A stretch of DNA of 64,000 nt from DASRIA01 sp963816975 (GCA_963816975.1 CAWFMD010000003.1:1-64000), one strand, 5' to 3'. Positions 34,750-44,868 are shown, counted from the stretch's first letter. Notes: generated by a model from the sequence alone, not told the origin. Made by a program: numbers and translations.

Positions 34750-35463
34750 TCAGCCCCCGTCGAGACCGGTGGTGCGGCGCACCTGCGCGAGCTCCTGCGG
34801 CCGCAGGCGGCGCGTGCCTCCCGGCCGCAGGCGGCCCAGCTCCAGCGGGCCGAAGGCGACGCGCTCGAGCGACCGGACCGGGTAGCCGACGGCCTCGAAC
34901 ATGCGCCGCACGATCCTGTTGCGCCCCTCGTGGATCGTCACGTCGACGACCGACTCCCGGCCTCCGGCCACCACCCGGACGCGGGCGGGGCGCGAGCGGC
35001 CGTCGTCCAGCTCGACCCCCTCGCGGAGCCGCTGGAGCGCGCGCTTCGAGGGCGACCCGGCGACGCGCGCGCGGTAGGTGCGCGGGACCTCATAGCGTGG
35101 GTGCATCAGGCGGTTCGCCAGCTCGCCGTCGTTGGTGAGCAGCACGAGCCCGCTGCTGTCGGCATCGAGCCGGCCGACCGGGTAGAGCCGGGCGTCGCTG
35201 TCGACCAGCTCCGTGACCGTCGGCCGCCCTTGCGGGTCGCTCGCCGTGGACAGCACGCCGACCGGCTTGTGGAGCAGGAAGTACTCGTGTCCCTCGGGGG
35301 CCAGAGGGCGGCCGTCCACGCGCACGTCGTCGACCTCATTCACGTCCGTGGCCGGATCGGTGACGCGCCGGCCGGCCACCTGCACGCGGCCCTCCGCGAT
35401 CATCCGCTCGGCGGCGCGACGCGAGGCGACGCCAGCGTGAGCCAGGTACTTCGCGAGGCGCAT
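34750..35463 (-). CDS. rluB: 23S rRNA pseudouridine synthase, RluB/RsuA family
   Basis: A 237-residue pseudouridine synthase with an N-terminal S4 RNA-binding domain (MRLAKYLAHAGVASRRAAERMI, residues 1-60) and a catalytic domain containing VGRLDADSSGLVLLTNDGELA, where the Asp of GRLD is catalytic, plus HEGRNRIVRRMFEAVGYPV. ATG 35463 is the clear start. Together with scpA-scpB upstream and the aromatic genes downstream it forms a widely conserved neighbourhood, here interrupted by a cytochrome c gene on the other strand. Confidence 0.93.
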   Translation of the reverse strand: MRLAKYLAHAGVASRRAAERMIAEGRVQVAGRRVTDPATDVNEVDDVRVDGRPLAPEGHEYFLLHKPVGVLSTASDPQGRPTVTELVDSDARLYPVGRLDADSSGLVLLTNDGELANRLMHPRYEVPRTYRARVAGSPSKRALQRLREGVELDDGRSRPARVRVVAGGRESVVDVTIHEGRNRIVRRMFEAVGYPVRSLERVAFGPLELGRLRPGGTRRLRPQELAQVRRTTGLDGG

Positions 35464-35496
35464 CTCCCCCGCAAGGCTACCCGCGGCGACTGCGCT

Positions 35497-35515
35497 GCGG
35501 GGGGTCTGCCCCCGC
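35497..35515. terminator. GC-rich hairpin between rluB and the cytochrome c gene
   Basis: A seven-base-pair stem (GCGGGGG / CCCCCGC) with a five-base GTCTG loop lies between the divergent rluB and cytochrome c starts. No T tract follows on either strand. In this position it cannot end an upstream gene of the plus strand, so it may instead be a leader structure or chance in G/C-rich DNA. Confidence 0.2.
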
Positions 35516-35561
35516 TGCGGCTGCGCCGCCCCCCCGGGCCAGGTGCCATAATGCCGCCGCC

Positions 35562-36071
35562 TTGGACGTGTGGGTCGCCCTACTTCTGATCGGCTTGGCG
35601 GTGGTCGCCGGCGGCATGCTGCTGCGCGCGGTGCCCTCCGGGATCCTCGCGTTCCTGGGCGTGCTCGTGGTCTTCGGCTTCGGCATCCCGGCGCTGGTGA
35701 TCGACGACGAGCAGGCGCCGGCCTCCGGCGGCGGCGGCGGCACGGCCGCGAGCCCGACCGACACCACCGGCGCCGGGGACGGCGGCGGCGAGCAGGCCGG
35801 AGAGGGCGGAGGCAGCGGCGGAGCCGCAACCGCCAACGCCGAGGGCAAGCAGATCTTCACCCAGTCGTGCGGCACCTGCCACACGCTTGCCGACGCGGGC
35901 ACGAACGGCAACGTCGGCCCGGTGCTCGACCAGCTGAAGCCCGACAAGGCGCAGGTCGCGAGCGCGATCAAGAACGGCGGCGCAGGCTCCGGCGCGATGC
36001 CCGCCAACATCGTGACCGGCAAGGAAGCCACAGCCGTCGCGACGTACGTCGCCTCGGTCGCCGGCAAGTAG
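35562..36071 (+). CDS. membrane-anchored class I cytochrome c
   Basis: A 169-residue protein with two N-terminal hydrophobic helices (about residues 4-22 and 27-46), a Gly/Ser/Thr-rich low-complexity linker (55-90) and one cytochrome c domain: heme motif CGTCH at 103-107 and probable axial Met146 in GAMPANI. It would carry electrons on the outer face of the membrane. The TTG at 35562 or GTG at 35568 is the start; CATAAT at 35547-35552 could be a -10 box. It lies alone on the plus strand inside the scpAB-rluB cluster, converging on scpB. Confidence 0.85.
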   Translation: MDVWVALLLIGLAVVAGGMLLRAVPSGILAFLGVLVVFGFGIPALVIDDEQAPASGGGGGTAASPTDTTGAGDGGGEQAGEGGGSGGAATANAEGKQIFTQSCGTCHTLADAGTNGNVGPVLDQLKPDKAQVASAIKNGGAGSGAMPANIVTGKEATAVATYVASVAGK

Positions 36072-36095
36072 CGACGCGGCGCGGGCCGGCCGCCG

Positions 36096-36665
36096 TCAGC
36101 TGACCCGCTGCTCGCCCGCCTTCAGGAGCTTCTCGCGCAGCTGCTGCTCGTCCTCGGCGCTCGGTTCGAACGTCCTGATGTCGGGCAGCGCCTGCAACGA
36201 CTCCAGGCCGAAGAGCTTCTCGAACAGCGCGTTCGTGCGGTAGAGGATCGCGCCGAACTGCGTGCGGCCCCGCTCCTCGATCAGGCCGCGCTCCTCCAGC
36301 GTGGTCACCGGCGAGTCGGAGTTGACCCCGCGGATGCGCGCGATCTCCGGCCGCGACACCGGTTGCAGGTAGGCGACGATCGAGAGGCATTCCGCCTGGG
36401 CCTGCGAGAGCGGCGGGGTGCGCGGCTTGGACAGCAGCCGGCGCACGGCGTCATCTGCCTCCGGGTCGGACGCCAGGGCCAGCCCCCCTGCGACCTCGCG
36501 CAGGACGATGCCCGTCTGCTGCGGGGCAAACCGGGCCCGCAGCTCCTCGATCGCGTCGTCGAGGCGCGCCTCGGCACAGCCGATGGCCTCGCACAGGTCG
36601 GCGCGGCTGACGGGCTCGGGCGCGCAGAAGAGCAGGGCGGTCAGCTGTCGGGCGATGGGATTCAC
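36096..36665 (-). CDS. scpB: segregation and condensation protein B
   Basis: ScpB, a winged-helix partner of ScpA in the SMC condensin complex. The 189-residue protein begins VNPIARQLTALLFCAPEPVS and contains PLSQAQAECLSIVAYLQPVSRPEIARIRGVNSD and ERGRTQFGAILYRTN, the conserved core of the family. GTG 36665 overlaps the scpA stop (GTGA). It ends 24 bases from the convergent cytochrome c gene. Confidence 0.93.
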   Translation of the reverse strand: MNPIARQLTALLFCAPEPVSRADLCEAIGCAEARLDDAIEELRARFAPQQTGIVLREVAGGLALASDPEADDAVRRLLSKPRTPPLSQAQAECLSIVAYLQPVSRPEIARIRGVNSDSPVTTLEERGLIEERGRTQFGAILYRTNALFEKLFGLESLQALPDIRTFEPSAEDEQQLREKLLKAGEQRVS

Positions 36666-37431
36666 GATTCGGCCGGGGACATGATCTCGATCTCGCCGAA
36701 AGTCTCGCGCTGACGCCAGACGAGCTCGCCGGCCTTGTAGAGCTCCAGCAGCGCAAACAGGGTGACGGCCTGCGTCATGCGGTCGGAGTCCCGGCCCACG
36801 GCATCGTCGAAGGTGAAGCTGCCGCGGGTGGCGAGCAGCTCGCGCACCACCGCGAGGCGCCGTTCCAGCGAGACCGTGATGCGGGTCATGTGGTCCGTGT
36901 TGACGACCGGCGGCGTGCGCAGCAGGTCCCGCATCGCATCGACCAGCCGCAGCGGTTCGTAGGCCTTGCCGGCCGCCTCGAACGCCACCCGGCGCAGTTC
37001 CGGCGGCAGCGGGGCGGCGCGATAGCGATACGGCCGCTCGGCCGCGAAGCGCTCGTGCATCCACTCCGAGCCGGCCCTGAACTTGCGGTACTCGAGCAGC
37101 CGCGCGAGCAGCTCCTCGGCCGCCTCGCCGGGCTCCATGTCGAAGGCGTCCTCTTGCTCGGAGGGGAGCATCAGCCGCGACTTCAGCTCCAGCAGCGCGG
37201 CGATCAGGATCAGGAACTCGGTGGCGGCCTCGAGGTCGAGCTCGCCCCGCTGCTCGAGGCGTTCGATGTAGGCCAGCACGATCTCGGCGAGGTGCACCTC
37301 CAGCAGGTCCACGTCCTCGTTCAGGATCAGCGTGACGAGCAGGTCGAACGGCCCCTCGAAGATCTCCAGATCCAGGGTCCAAGGACCCTCGGTGGACCCG
37401 ACCGGCGGCTTGCCGACGGCCGGCTGGTCGT

Positions 37432-37435
<4 letters not shown>
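36662..37435 (-). CDS. scpA: segregation and condensation protein A
   Basis: ScpA, the kleisin subunit bridging SMC heads. The 257-residue protein shows the N-terminal FEGPFDLLVTLILNEDVDLLEV, FLILIAALLELKSRLMLP, and the C-terminal winged-helix FALLELYKAGELVWRQ. GTG 37435 (VNDQPAVG) overlaps the trpS stop. trpS, scpA and scpB are coupled by 4-base overlaps and likely share a promoter upstream of trpS. Confidence 0.93.
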
Positions 37436-38529
<1,094 letters not shown>

Positions 38530-38543
38530 CTAACCTCGCGGGC

Positions 38544-39104
38544 ATGGACACCGAGCAGGCGATCCGCTCGCGGCGCACGGTCAAGGCCTTCGAACCCCGG
38601 CCGGTCGATCGACAAACCCTGGAGGAGCTGCTGGAGCTCGCGCGCTGGGCGCCCAACCACAACCTCACGAACCCGTGGCGGTTCCGCGTGGTCGGGCCCC
38701 GCTCCCTCGACCGCCTGAAGCGGGCGGCCGGCGAGCTGGCCGTGCAGACCGCGCCCGGCGGCGCGGACCATGCGGAGCTCGCGCGCGTCGCCGCCGCGAA
38801 GCTCGAGCGCGCGCCGACGCTGGTCGTGTGCTCGGTGACGCGCTCACCCGATCCCGTGCGGGACGAGGAGGATCTGCATGCCGCTGCCGTCGCCGCGTAC
38901 ATCGTGCTGCTCGGCGCACACGCGCGCGGCCTCGCGGGGTACTGGCGCACGCCGGGCGTGCTGCGCACCGGCGCCGGATGCGACGCGGTCGGGCTGCCCG
39001 CCGACGAGCGCTTCGTGGGACTGCTCTACCTCGGGCACGCCAGGCAATCGGCGGAGGCGCCCGGCCGCGAGCCGGTCGAGCACTACGCGCAGTTCCTGGA
39101 CTAG
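38544..39104 (+). CDS. nitroreductase family FMN oxidoreductase
   Basis: A 186-residue nitroreductase-fold protein. FMN-binding elements are AIRSRRTVKAFEPRPVD at the N-terminus and WAPNHNLTNPWRFRVVG; the central RxxDEExLHAAAVAAYIVLLGAHARGLAGYW region and VGLLYLGHARQ complete the family pattern. Members reduce nitroaromatics, quinones or act in other flavin chemistry; the substrate is not predictable. ATG 38544, and the rhodanese gene starts 26 bases after its stop. Confidence 0.88.
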   Translation: MDTEQAIRSRRTVKAFEPRPVDRQTLEELLELARWAPNHNLTNPWRFRVVGPRSLDRLKRAAGELAVQTAPGGADHAELARVAAAKLERAPTLVVCSVTRSPDPVRDEEDLHAAAVAAYIVLLGAHARGLAGYWRTPGVLRTGAGCDAVGLPADERFVGLLYLGHARQSAEAPGREPVEHYAQFLD

Positions 39105-39130
39105 TCCCCCGAGGCCGTAGAGTTCGGGAG

Positions 39131-39481
39131 ATGGCTTCGTTCTCGCAGACGGACTTCGACCTCCCCCCGGAGCGGGTGAAGGAGCTGGTCGAGGGCGGCG
39201 AGGCGCAGCTCGTCGACGTGCGCGAGCCCTACGAGTGGGAGGCGGGCCGGATCGCCGGCGCCGTGCACATCGAGCTCGAGCGCCTGCCCGGGCGCGCTGG
39301 TGAGATCGACCAGGGCAGGCCGGTCATCTTCCAGTGCCGCATGGGGCGCCGCTCCGCGTTCGCCGTCGAGGCGTTCCGCAACGGCGGCTACGACGCGTAC
39401 AACATGACCGGCGGCATCCAGGCGTGGGCCGAGGCCGGCCTCCCGCTGGAGCCGGAGGGCGGCACGGTCGCCGACCACTGA
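39131..39481 (+). CDS. rhodanese-like sulfurtransferase
   Basis: A single-domain rhodanese of 116 residues. The fold elements LVDVREPYEWEAGRIAGAVHI and the active-site loop with Cys69 (FQCRMGRRS) are intact, as is the C-terminal MTGGIQAWAEAGLP. It may carry persulfide sulfur. The loop with basic residues after Cys suits thiosulfate-type substrates, but this is inference. It lies 26 bases downstream of the nitroreductase on the same strand, likely a two-gene operon. Confidence 0.9.
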   Translation: MASFSQTDFDLPPERVKELVEGGEAQLVDVREPYEWEAGRIAGAVHIELERLPGRAGEIDQGRPVIFQCRMGRRSAFAVEAFRNGGYDAYNMTGGIQAWAEAGLPLEPEGGTVADH

Positions 39482-39509
39482 CGACCGGAGGCGGCGCGGT
39501 CGCCGCCGC

Positions 39510-40319
39510 TCAGCCGGCGCGCGCCGCCCGCAGCGCCGCCTCGCGGTCGCGGAACTCCCGCCGCTGCACGATCAGCCCGTCCCGGACCTCGATCACCTCG
39601 TGGACGCGCATGTCGACCGGCGCCCCGCTGGACCTCCCGCGCCCGGTCAGCCGCACCGTCGCGACCACCACCCCCGGTCGCTCCTCGTAAGCCTCCTCGG
39701 TCTCGAGGTCGAGCTCCGTCCAGCTCTCCCAGAACTCCGCGATCCAGCGGCCCACGCCTTCGTGCGCGACGTAGGTGCCGTCCATCACCCCGGTCCCCGT
39801 GTGCCACACGGCCCGGGGATCGACGAGTGACAGGACGTCCGCCGGGTCCTGACTGTCGAAGCCGGCGCTGTAGGCGGCGTGCGCGCGCCGCACGATGTCG
39901 GCGCTGTCGCCCATCGTCAGGGCCTCGTCCAGGCCCGCCGCGCGGCGGGCCTCGTCGCGATCACCGAACGAGCGCACCGACAGGATCTTTTCGTCGCGAA
40001 ACGTGAACACGTGCGCGATCCGCGCCTGCACCGCCGCGCCGCTGCGCGCACCGACTCCCTCGACGCTCACATAGGCCAGCACCTGCTCGCCCGCCGCGAG
40101 GATCTGCTCCGGCACGTTGCGGAACTCGCCGAACGTCCGCCGCGCATCGGTCCACAGCTCGCGCACGCCGTCGTGGCCCCGGTAGACGCCGCCGCCGGGG
40201 CCGGGCACGATGTACGTGTGCCACTCGACCTGCGGGTGCAGGCCCTCCAGCGCGGCCTCGATGTCGCCTCGGTTGAAAGCGTCATAGCCGTCCCGCACCA
40301 CGGCCAGCCGGTCGGTCAT
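39510..40319 (-). CDS. tandem SnoaL-like domain protein
   Basis: A 269-residue protein made of two SnoaL/NTF2-like domains: residues 1-125 (DRLAVVRDGYDAFNRGDIEAALEGL, then VEWHTY) and 135-260 (ADIVRRAHAAYSAGFDSQDPADVLSLVDP, then AVWHTG). Each half has the cone-shaped fold's typical WH and RGHDGVRELW / VAHEGVGRWI segments, so it looks like an internal duplication giving a pseudo-dimer. Start ATG 40319 lies four bases after the gcvPB stop, suggesting co-transcription with the glycine cleavage operon. The function is unknown. Confidence 0.8.
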   Translation of the reverse strand: MTDRLAVVRDGYDAFNRGDIEAALEGLHPQVEWHTYIVPGPGGGVYRGHDGVRELWTDARRTFGEFRNVPEQILAAGEQVLAYVSVEGVGARSGAAVQARIAHVFTFRDEKILSVRSFGDRDEARRAAGLDEALTMGDSADIVRRAHAAYSAGFDSQDPADVLSLVDPRAVWHTGTGVMDGTYVAHEGVGRWIAEFWESWTELDLETEEAYEERPGVVVATVRLTGRGRSSGAPVDMRVHEVIEVRDGLIVQRREFRDREAALRAARAG

Positions 40320-40323
40320 CGGC

Positions 40324-41829
40324 TCAGAGCGGCTGGCGCACCACGGGCTTGCGGGTCGCGCCAACCTCGTCGAGGCGCCGCACCGGGGTCGTGTAGGGCG
40401 CGTTGCGGGCCAGCTCGGGATCCTGCTCGGCCTCGGCCAGGATCTCCTCGACAGCGGCGGCGAACGCGTCGAGCGTCTCCTTGGCCTCCGTCTCGGTGGG
40501 CTCGATCATCAGCGCCTCGTCCACCAGCAACGGGAAGTACACGGTGGGCGGGTGGAACCCGTGGTCGAGCAGCCGCTTCGCGATGTCGAGCGTCTTCACG
40601 CCCAACTCGCGCTTGGCGCGGGCGCCCGACAGCACGAACTCGTGCTTGCAAAGCCGGTCGAACGCGATCGGCAGGTAGTTCCCGGCGCGGCCCCTGCGCA
40701 TCAGTGCAAGCAGGTAGTTGGCGTTCAGCACCGCGGTCTCCGAAGCCTCGCGCAGGCCGTCGCCGCCGAGGCTCAGGATGTATGCGTAGGAGCGCACGAA
40801 CACTCCGAAGTTGCCCTGGAAGCCGCGCAGCCTGCCGATCGAGCGGGGGCGCTCGAAGTCGAGCTCGAAGTGCGGCTCCGTGCCGTTCGAGCCCTCGACC
40901 TTGACGACCTGCGGCCGTGGCAGGAACGGCTCGATGCGGTCCGACACCGCGATCGGGCCGGCGCCCGGGCCGCCGCCGCCGTGCGGCTGGGAGAAGGACT
41001 TGTGCAGGTTCACGTGGACGATGTCGAACCCCATGTCGCCGGGGCGGGAGATGCCCATCACGGCGTTCAGGTTGGCCCCGTCGTAATAGAGCGTCGCGCC
41101 CGTGCCGTGCACGATCTCCGCAATCTCCTCGATGCGCTCATCGAACAGTCCCAGCGTGTTCGGGTTCGTGAGCATCAGGCACGCGACATCCTCGTCGGCC
41201 TTCGCGCGCAGGTCCTCGACATCGATGCCCCCGCGCTCGTCGGTGGCGACCTTCACAACTTGGTACCCGGCCATGGTGACGGTCGCAGGGTTCGTGCCGT
41301 GCGCCGTATCGGGCGTCAGCACCTTCGCGCGGGACTCTCCGCGGTCCGCGTGGTACGCGCGCGTCAGCAGCAGCCCGGCCAGCTCGCCGTGCGCGCCGGC
41401 GGACGGCTGGAGGCTGACGTGCGGCAGCCCGCAGATCTCAGACAGGGAGCGCTGCAGCAGCCACATCAGCTCGAGCGCGCCCTGGGCGCGCGCAGGCGGG
41501 GTGAGCGGATGCAGCCGGGCGTGGCCCGGCAGCGCGGCGACGCGCTCGTTGACCTTCGGGTTGTGCTTCATCGTGCATGAGCCGAGCGGGTAGAAGCCCG
41601 TGTCGAGGTCGAAGTTACGCCGCGAGATGCGGTTGTAGTGACGCACGATCTCGGGTTCCGAGACTTCCGGCAGCCGCGGTGCCTGCGCGCGCAGCATCTC
41701 GCCCGGGATCAACTCGGCGAGCGGCCGGACGGGCACGTCCGGCACCGGCAGCACCGCTGCGCGGCGCCCTGTGACGGAGCGCTCGAAGATCGTCCTCGCG
41801 CGGTCGCGCTGCATTGCGGTCTCGTTCAC
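40324..41829 (-). CDS. gcvPB: glycine dehydrogenase (decarboxylating) subunit 2
   Basis: The PLP-binding half of the split P protein of the glycine cleavage system. The 501-residue protein has YPLGSCTMKHNPKVNE, QPSAGAHGELAGLL, and the PLP lysine in NLHKSFSQPHGGGGPG. GTG 41829 (VNETAMQ) overlaps the gcvPA stop; the frame upstream of it is noise. With gcvPA it forms the heterotetrameric decarboxylase typical of many actinobacteria and Firmicutes. Confidence 0.94.
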   Translation of the reverse strand: MNETAMQRDRARTIFERSVTGRRAAVLPVPDVPVRPLAELIPGEMLRAQAPRLPEVSEPEIVRHYNRISRRNFDLDTGFYPLGSCTMKHNPKVNERVAALPGHARLHPLTPPARAQGALELMWLLQRSLSEICGLPHVSLQPSAGAHGELAGLLLTRAYHADRGESRAKVLTPDTAHGTNPATVTMAGYQVVKVATDERGGIDVEDLRAKADEDVACLMLTNPNTLGLFDERIEEIAEIVHGTGATLYYDGANLNAVMGISRPGDMGFDIVHVNLHKSFSQPHGGGGPGAGPIAVSDRIEPFLPRPQVVKVEGSNGTEPHFELDFERPRSIGRLRGFQGNFGVFVRSYAYILSLGGDGLREASETAVLNANYLLALMRRGRAGNYLPIAFDRLCKHEFVLSGARAKRELGVKTLDIAKRLLDHGFHPPTVYFPLLVDEALMIEPTETEAKETLDAFAAAVEEILAEAEQDPELARNAPYTTPVRRLDEVGATRKPVVRQPL

Positions 41830-43208
41830 GTGCTCACCGCCTCCGTCGCGCCCGTCCGCGCGGCCGCGACCGCGCGCTCGAGCGCGTCGGCCAGCAGGTC
41901 GATGTGCGCGCGCGTGCGGCGCTCGGTGATCGCGATCAGCAGCCCGTCCTCCCACTCCGGGTAGTCGCCGCCCAGCGGGTAGCCCGCGTTCAGGCCCTCG
42001 GCCGCGCAGCGGCGCAGGACCGCCTCGACCGGAGCGTCCAGGCGCACCGCGAACTCGCGCACGACGGGACGGGTGTGCAGCGGCTCGACGCCGTCGATCG
42101 CCGCCAGGCGCTCGCGCGCGTATGCGGTCCGCTGCGCCATCAACTCCCCGATCTCGACGATCCCCGCGCGGCCCAGCCAGCTCAGGTAGATCGTGGCGGC
42201 CAGCGCATTCAGCTGCTGGCTCGTGCAGATGTTCGACGTCGCCTTCTCGCGCCGGATGTGCTGCTCGCGCGTCTGGAGCGTGAGCACGAACCCGCGGCGC
42301 CCGTCCACATCCGTCGTCTCACCGGCGATGCGCCCGGGCATGCGACGGATGTGCTCTTCGCGCGCGGCGAAGAAGCCGACCGAGGGGCCGCCGTAATCGA
42401 GCCGGTTGCCCAGTGGCTGGCCTTCGCCCACGGCGACGTCGGCGCCGAACTCACCGGGTGGGCGCAGCACGCCGAGCGTGAGCGCGTCGACCGCGACGAT
42501 CAGCAGCGCACCGGTGCGCTTGGCGACCGGCGCGAGCGCGGCCAGGTCCTCGATCGCGCCGATGAAGTTCGGCTGCTGCAGGAACACGGCGGCGGTGTCG
42601 TCGTCCAACGCGGCCTCGAGCGCGGCAAGGTCGGTCGCTCCGTCCCTCAGCGGCACCTCCTCGACCGTGGTGCCGTAACCGGCGGAGTAGGTGGTGAGCG
42701 ACTCGCGTGAATGCGGGTGCAGGCCGCGCGAGACGAGGAACTTCACGCGCCCGGTGGCGCCGCGGGCGAGGTAGGCGGCGGCGGCGACCGACGACGGGCC
42801 CTCGTACAGCCCCGCGCTCGCGACGGGCAGGCCGGTGAGCTCGCAGATCGAGGTCTGGAACTCGAACATCGCCTGCAGCGTGCCCTGCGAGATCTCGGGC
42901 TGGTACGGCGTATAGGGAGTCAGGAACTCCGAGCGTTGCGTGATCGAATCGACGATCGCCGGCACGTAGTGGTCGTACATGCCCGCGCCGAGGAAGCTGA
43001 TCTCGTGGTCCGCGCTCGTGTTGCGCGCCGCAAGCTCGGCGAGCCGCTCATAGACCGCCTGCTCGGTCATGCCGTCGGGCAGCTCCAGCGGCCGGTCGAG
43101 CCGCACGCCGGCGGGCAGGTCGGCGAACAGCTCCTCGACAGCGCCCACGCCGATCGCGGCGAGCATCTGCTCGCGGTCGGCTGCGGTCGCTGAGGTGTAG
43201 CGCGTCAC
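41826..43208 (-). CDS. gcvPA: glycine dehydrogenase (decarboxylating) subunit 1
   Basis: The N-terminal-type subunit of the split glycine decarboxylase, 460 residues. Typical segments are SFLGAGMYDHYVPAIVDSI, FLTPYTPYQPEISQGTLQAMFEFQ (in two parts), GLYEGPSSVAAAAYLA and NICTSQQLNALAATIYLSWLG. It has the fold of a PLP enzyme but not the PLP lysine, which is supplied by GcvPB. It lies ten bases after gcvH and overlaps gcvPB. Confidence 0.94.
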   Translation of the reverse strand: MTRYTSATAADREQMLAAIGVGAVEELFADLPAGVRLDRPLELPDGMTEQAVYERLAELAARNTSADHEISFLGAGMYDHYVPAIVDSITQRSEFLTPYTPYQPEISQGTLQAMFEFQTSICELTGLPVASAGLYEGPSSVAAAAYLARGATGRVKFLVSRGLHPHSRESLTTYSAGYGTTVEEVPLRDGATDLAALEAALDDDTAAVFLQQPNFIGAIEDLAALAPVAKRTGALLIVAVDALTLGVLRPPGEFGADVAVGEGQPLGNRLDYGGPSVGFFAAREEHIRRMPGRIAGETTDVDGRRGFVLTLQTREQHIRREKATSNICTSQQLNALAATIYLSWLGRAGIVEIGELMAQRTAYARERLAAIDGVEPLHTRPVVREFAVRLDAPVEAVLRRCAAEGLNAGYPLGGDYPEWEDGLLIAITERRTRAHIDLLADALERAVAAARTGATEAVST

Positions 43209-43218
43209 GAGCGAGCGG

Positions 43219-43611
43219 TCAGTCTTCGGATGAGAGCAGCGCCTCGTATGCCTCGGCCGACAGCAGCTCGTCGGCCTCGCCGGCGTTGCTGAGCCTGACC
43301 TTCACGAGCCAGCCGGCGGTGTACGGGTCCTCGTTGACCAGCTCCGGGGTCTCGGAAGCAGCCTCGTTCACCGCGGTCACCTCGCCCGACATCGGGGCGA
43401 TCACGTCGGACACCGCCTTCACCGACTCGACCTCGGCGTAGGACTGGTCCTTGGTCACGGTCGCGCCCACCTCGGGCGGGTCGTAGAACACGACCTCGCC
43501 GAGCGCGTCCTGCGCGTACCAGGTGATGCCGAAGGTTCCGATGTCGCCCTCGATGCGCACCCAGTCGTGCTCGGGGTGATAGCGCAGGTCATCCGGATAG
43601 TTGTCGGCCAA
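43219..43611 (-). CDS. gcvH: glycine cleavage system H protein
   Basis: GcvH carries the aminomethyl group on a lipoyl-lysine between P, T and L proteins. The 130-residue protein shows HPEHDWVRIEG, GITWYAQDALGEVVFYD, the lipoylation site YAEVESVKAVSDV and the conserved NEDPYTAGWLVKV. The TTG at 43611 is the likely start: it follows GGGAG with a nine-base spacing two bases after the gcvT stop; a CTG two codons upstream is the alternative. All four gcv genes are in one minus-strand operon. Confidence 0.93.
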   Translation of the reverse strand: MADNYPDDLRYHPEHDWVRIEGDIGTFGITWYAQDALGEVVFYDPPEVGATVTKDQSYAEVESVKAVSDVIAPMSGEVTAVNEAASETPELVNEDPYTAGWLVKVRLSNAGEADELLSAEAYEALLSSED

Positions 43612-43613
43612 CT

Positions 43614-44723
43614 TCAGTCTCCCTTGTCGTAGAGCGGCTTCTTCGCGACCCGCGCGGCGCGCTCTTTTCCGCGCACGTCGACGGTCAGATCCGTGCCGGG
43701 CCGGGCGAGGTCGGCGCGGACGTAGGCCATCCCGATGCCCACGCCCATGCAGGGCGAGAGGGTACCGCTCGTGACCGCGCCCACGGTCTCGCCCTCGTGT
43801 AGTACGGCGCACTGCGGGCGCGGGATGCCCTGCCCGGTGAAGACGAATGGCGCGAGCTTGTCCGTGGTGCCGTGCGCGGCCTGGTCGCGCAGCCGTTCCA
43901 CGCCCACGAAATCGGTGTCCAGCGCGCAGGCCCATCCGATGCCCGCCTCGATCGGCGTGCGGTCCGTGCTGAGATCGTTGCCGTACAGCGGGTAGCAGAC
44001 CTCGAGCCGCAGGGTGTCGCGCGCGCCGAGCCCGGCGGGTGTCGCGCCCGCCGCCAGCAGGGCGTCCCAGACCGCGGTCGCGGCGCCCGGCTCGATCAGC
44101 AGCTCGGCGCCGTCCTCGCCCGTGTAGCCGGTGCGGCACACGAGCGCGGGAACACCGGCGACGGTCGCATCCGCGTGATGGAAGCGGGCCGGCACTGCTC
44201 CCTCGATCAGTCCCTCGAGGATCTCGACCGCGCGCGGCCCCTGCACCGCGAGCATCGCGTAGTCGGCCGAGACGTCGGTGACCTCGACGCCTTCGAACGC
44301 CTCCGCCTGGCGGCGAAACCAGTCGAAGTCCGAGTCGGAGTTGGACGCGTTCACGACGGTCAGGAACCGCTCCGCTCCGTTCGCCGGGGCGAGCCGGTAG
44401 GTGAACAGGTCGTCGAGCACTCCTCCGTCCTCGCGGCACAGCAGCGCATACTGTGCGCCGCCCGGCTCGATCTTGCGGATGTCGTTGCTGAGCAGATGCT
44501 GCAGGAATGCCGCCGCGCGCGGCCCGCGGGTCGCGATCTCGCCCATGTGCGAGACGTCGAAGACGCCGGCCCCGGTGCGCACCGCGACGTGCTCGGGGCG
44601 CACGCCCTCATACTGCACGGGCATCTCCCACCCGGCGAACGGGACCATCCGCGCACCGGCGCGCAGATGCGCCTCGTGCAGGGGCGTGTGGCGGAGCGCG
44701 GAGGCCGTGGCGGACAAGGCCAC
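43614..44723 (-). CDS. gcvT: glycine cleavage system aminomethyltransferase T
   Basis: GcvT transfers the methylene group from lipoyl-GcvH to tetrahydrofolate, releasing ammonia. The 369-residue protein shows PLHEAHLRAGARMVPFAGWEMP, FDVSHMGEI, RTGYTGEDGAEL and LGARDTLRLEVCYPLYGND (catalytic Asp after GAR). ATG 44723 starts the operon. I looked for a glycine riboswitch in the 145 bases to the divergent MoxR gene and did not see its conserved core. Confidence 0.94.
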   Translation of the reverse strand: MALSATASALRHTPLHEAHLRAGARMVPFAGWEMPVQYEGVRPEHVAVRTGAGVFDVSHMGEIATRGPRAAAFLQHLLSNDIRKIEPGGAQYALLCREDGGVLDDLFTYRLAPANGAERFLTVVNASNSDSDFDWFRRQAEAFEGVEVTDVSADYAMLAVQGPRAVEILEGLIEGAVPARFHHADATVAGVPALVCRTGYTGEDGAELLIEPGAATAVWDALLAAGATPAGLGARDTLRLEVCYPLYGNDLSTDRTPIEAGIGWACALDTDFVGVERLRDQAAHGTTDKLAPFVFTGQGIPRPQCAVLHEGETVGAVTSGTLSPCMGVGIGMAYVRADLARPGTDLTVDVRGKERAARVAKKPLYDKGD

Positions 44724-44868
44724 ATGACCCTAGCAAGGGGCCTCTCACAAACCCTTAAAGGAGAGCGGCTAGAACCATTCGGAGCGCGGCATCGCGGCGC
44801 CGCCTAGAGTTTCGATATCCGGGGCGCGCTTCGGCAGGGGCGCTCCACCCGACCCGAAGGGAGCTTCA

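Noticed and set aside
44724..44868. Possible glycine riboswitch before gcvT
   Set aside because: The gap contains GGGTTTGTGAGAGG-like sequence on the minus strand but none of the paired aptamer core, and it is too short for the usual tandem form.
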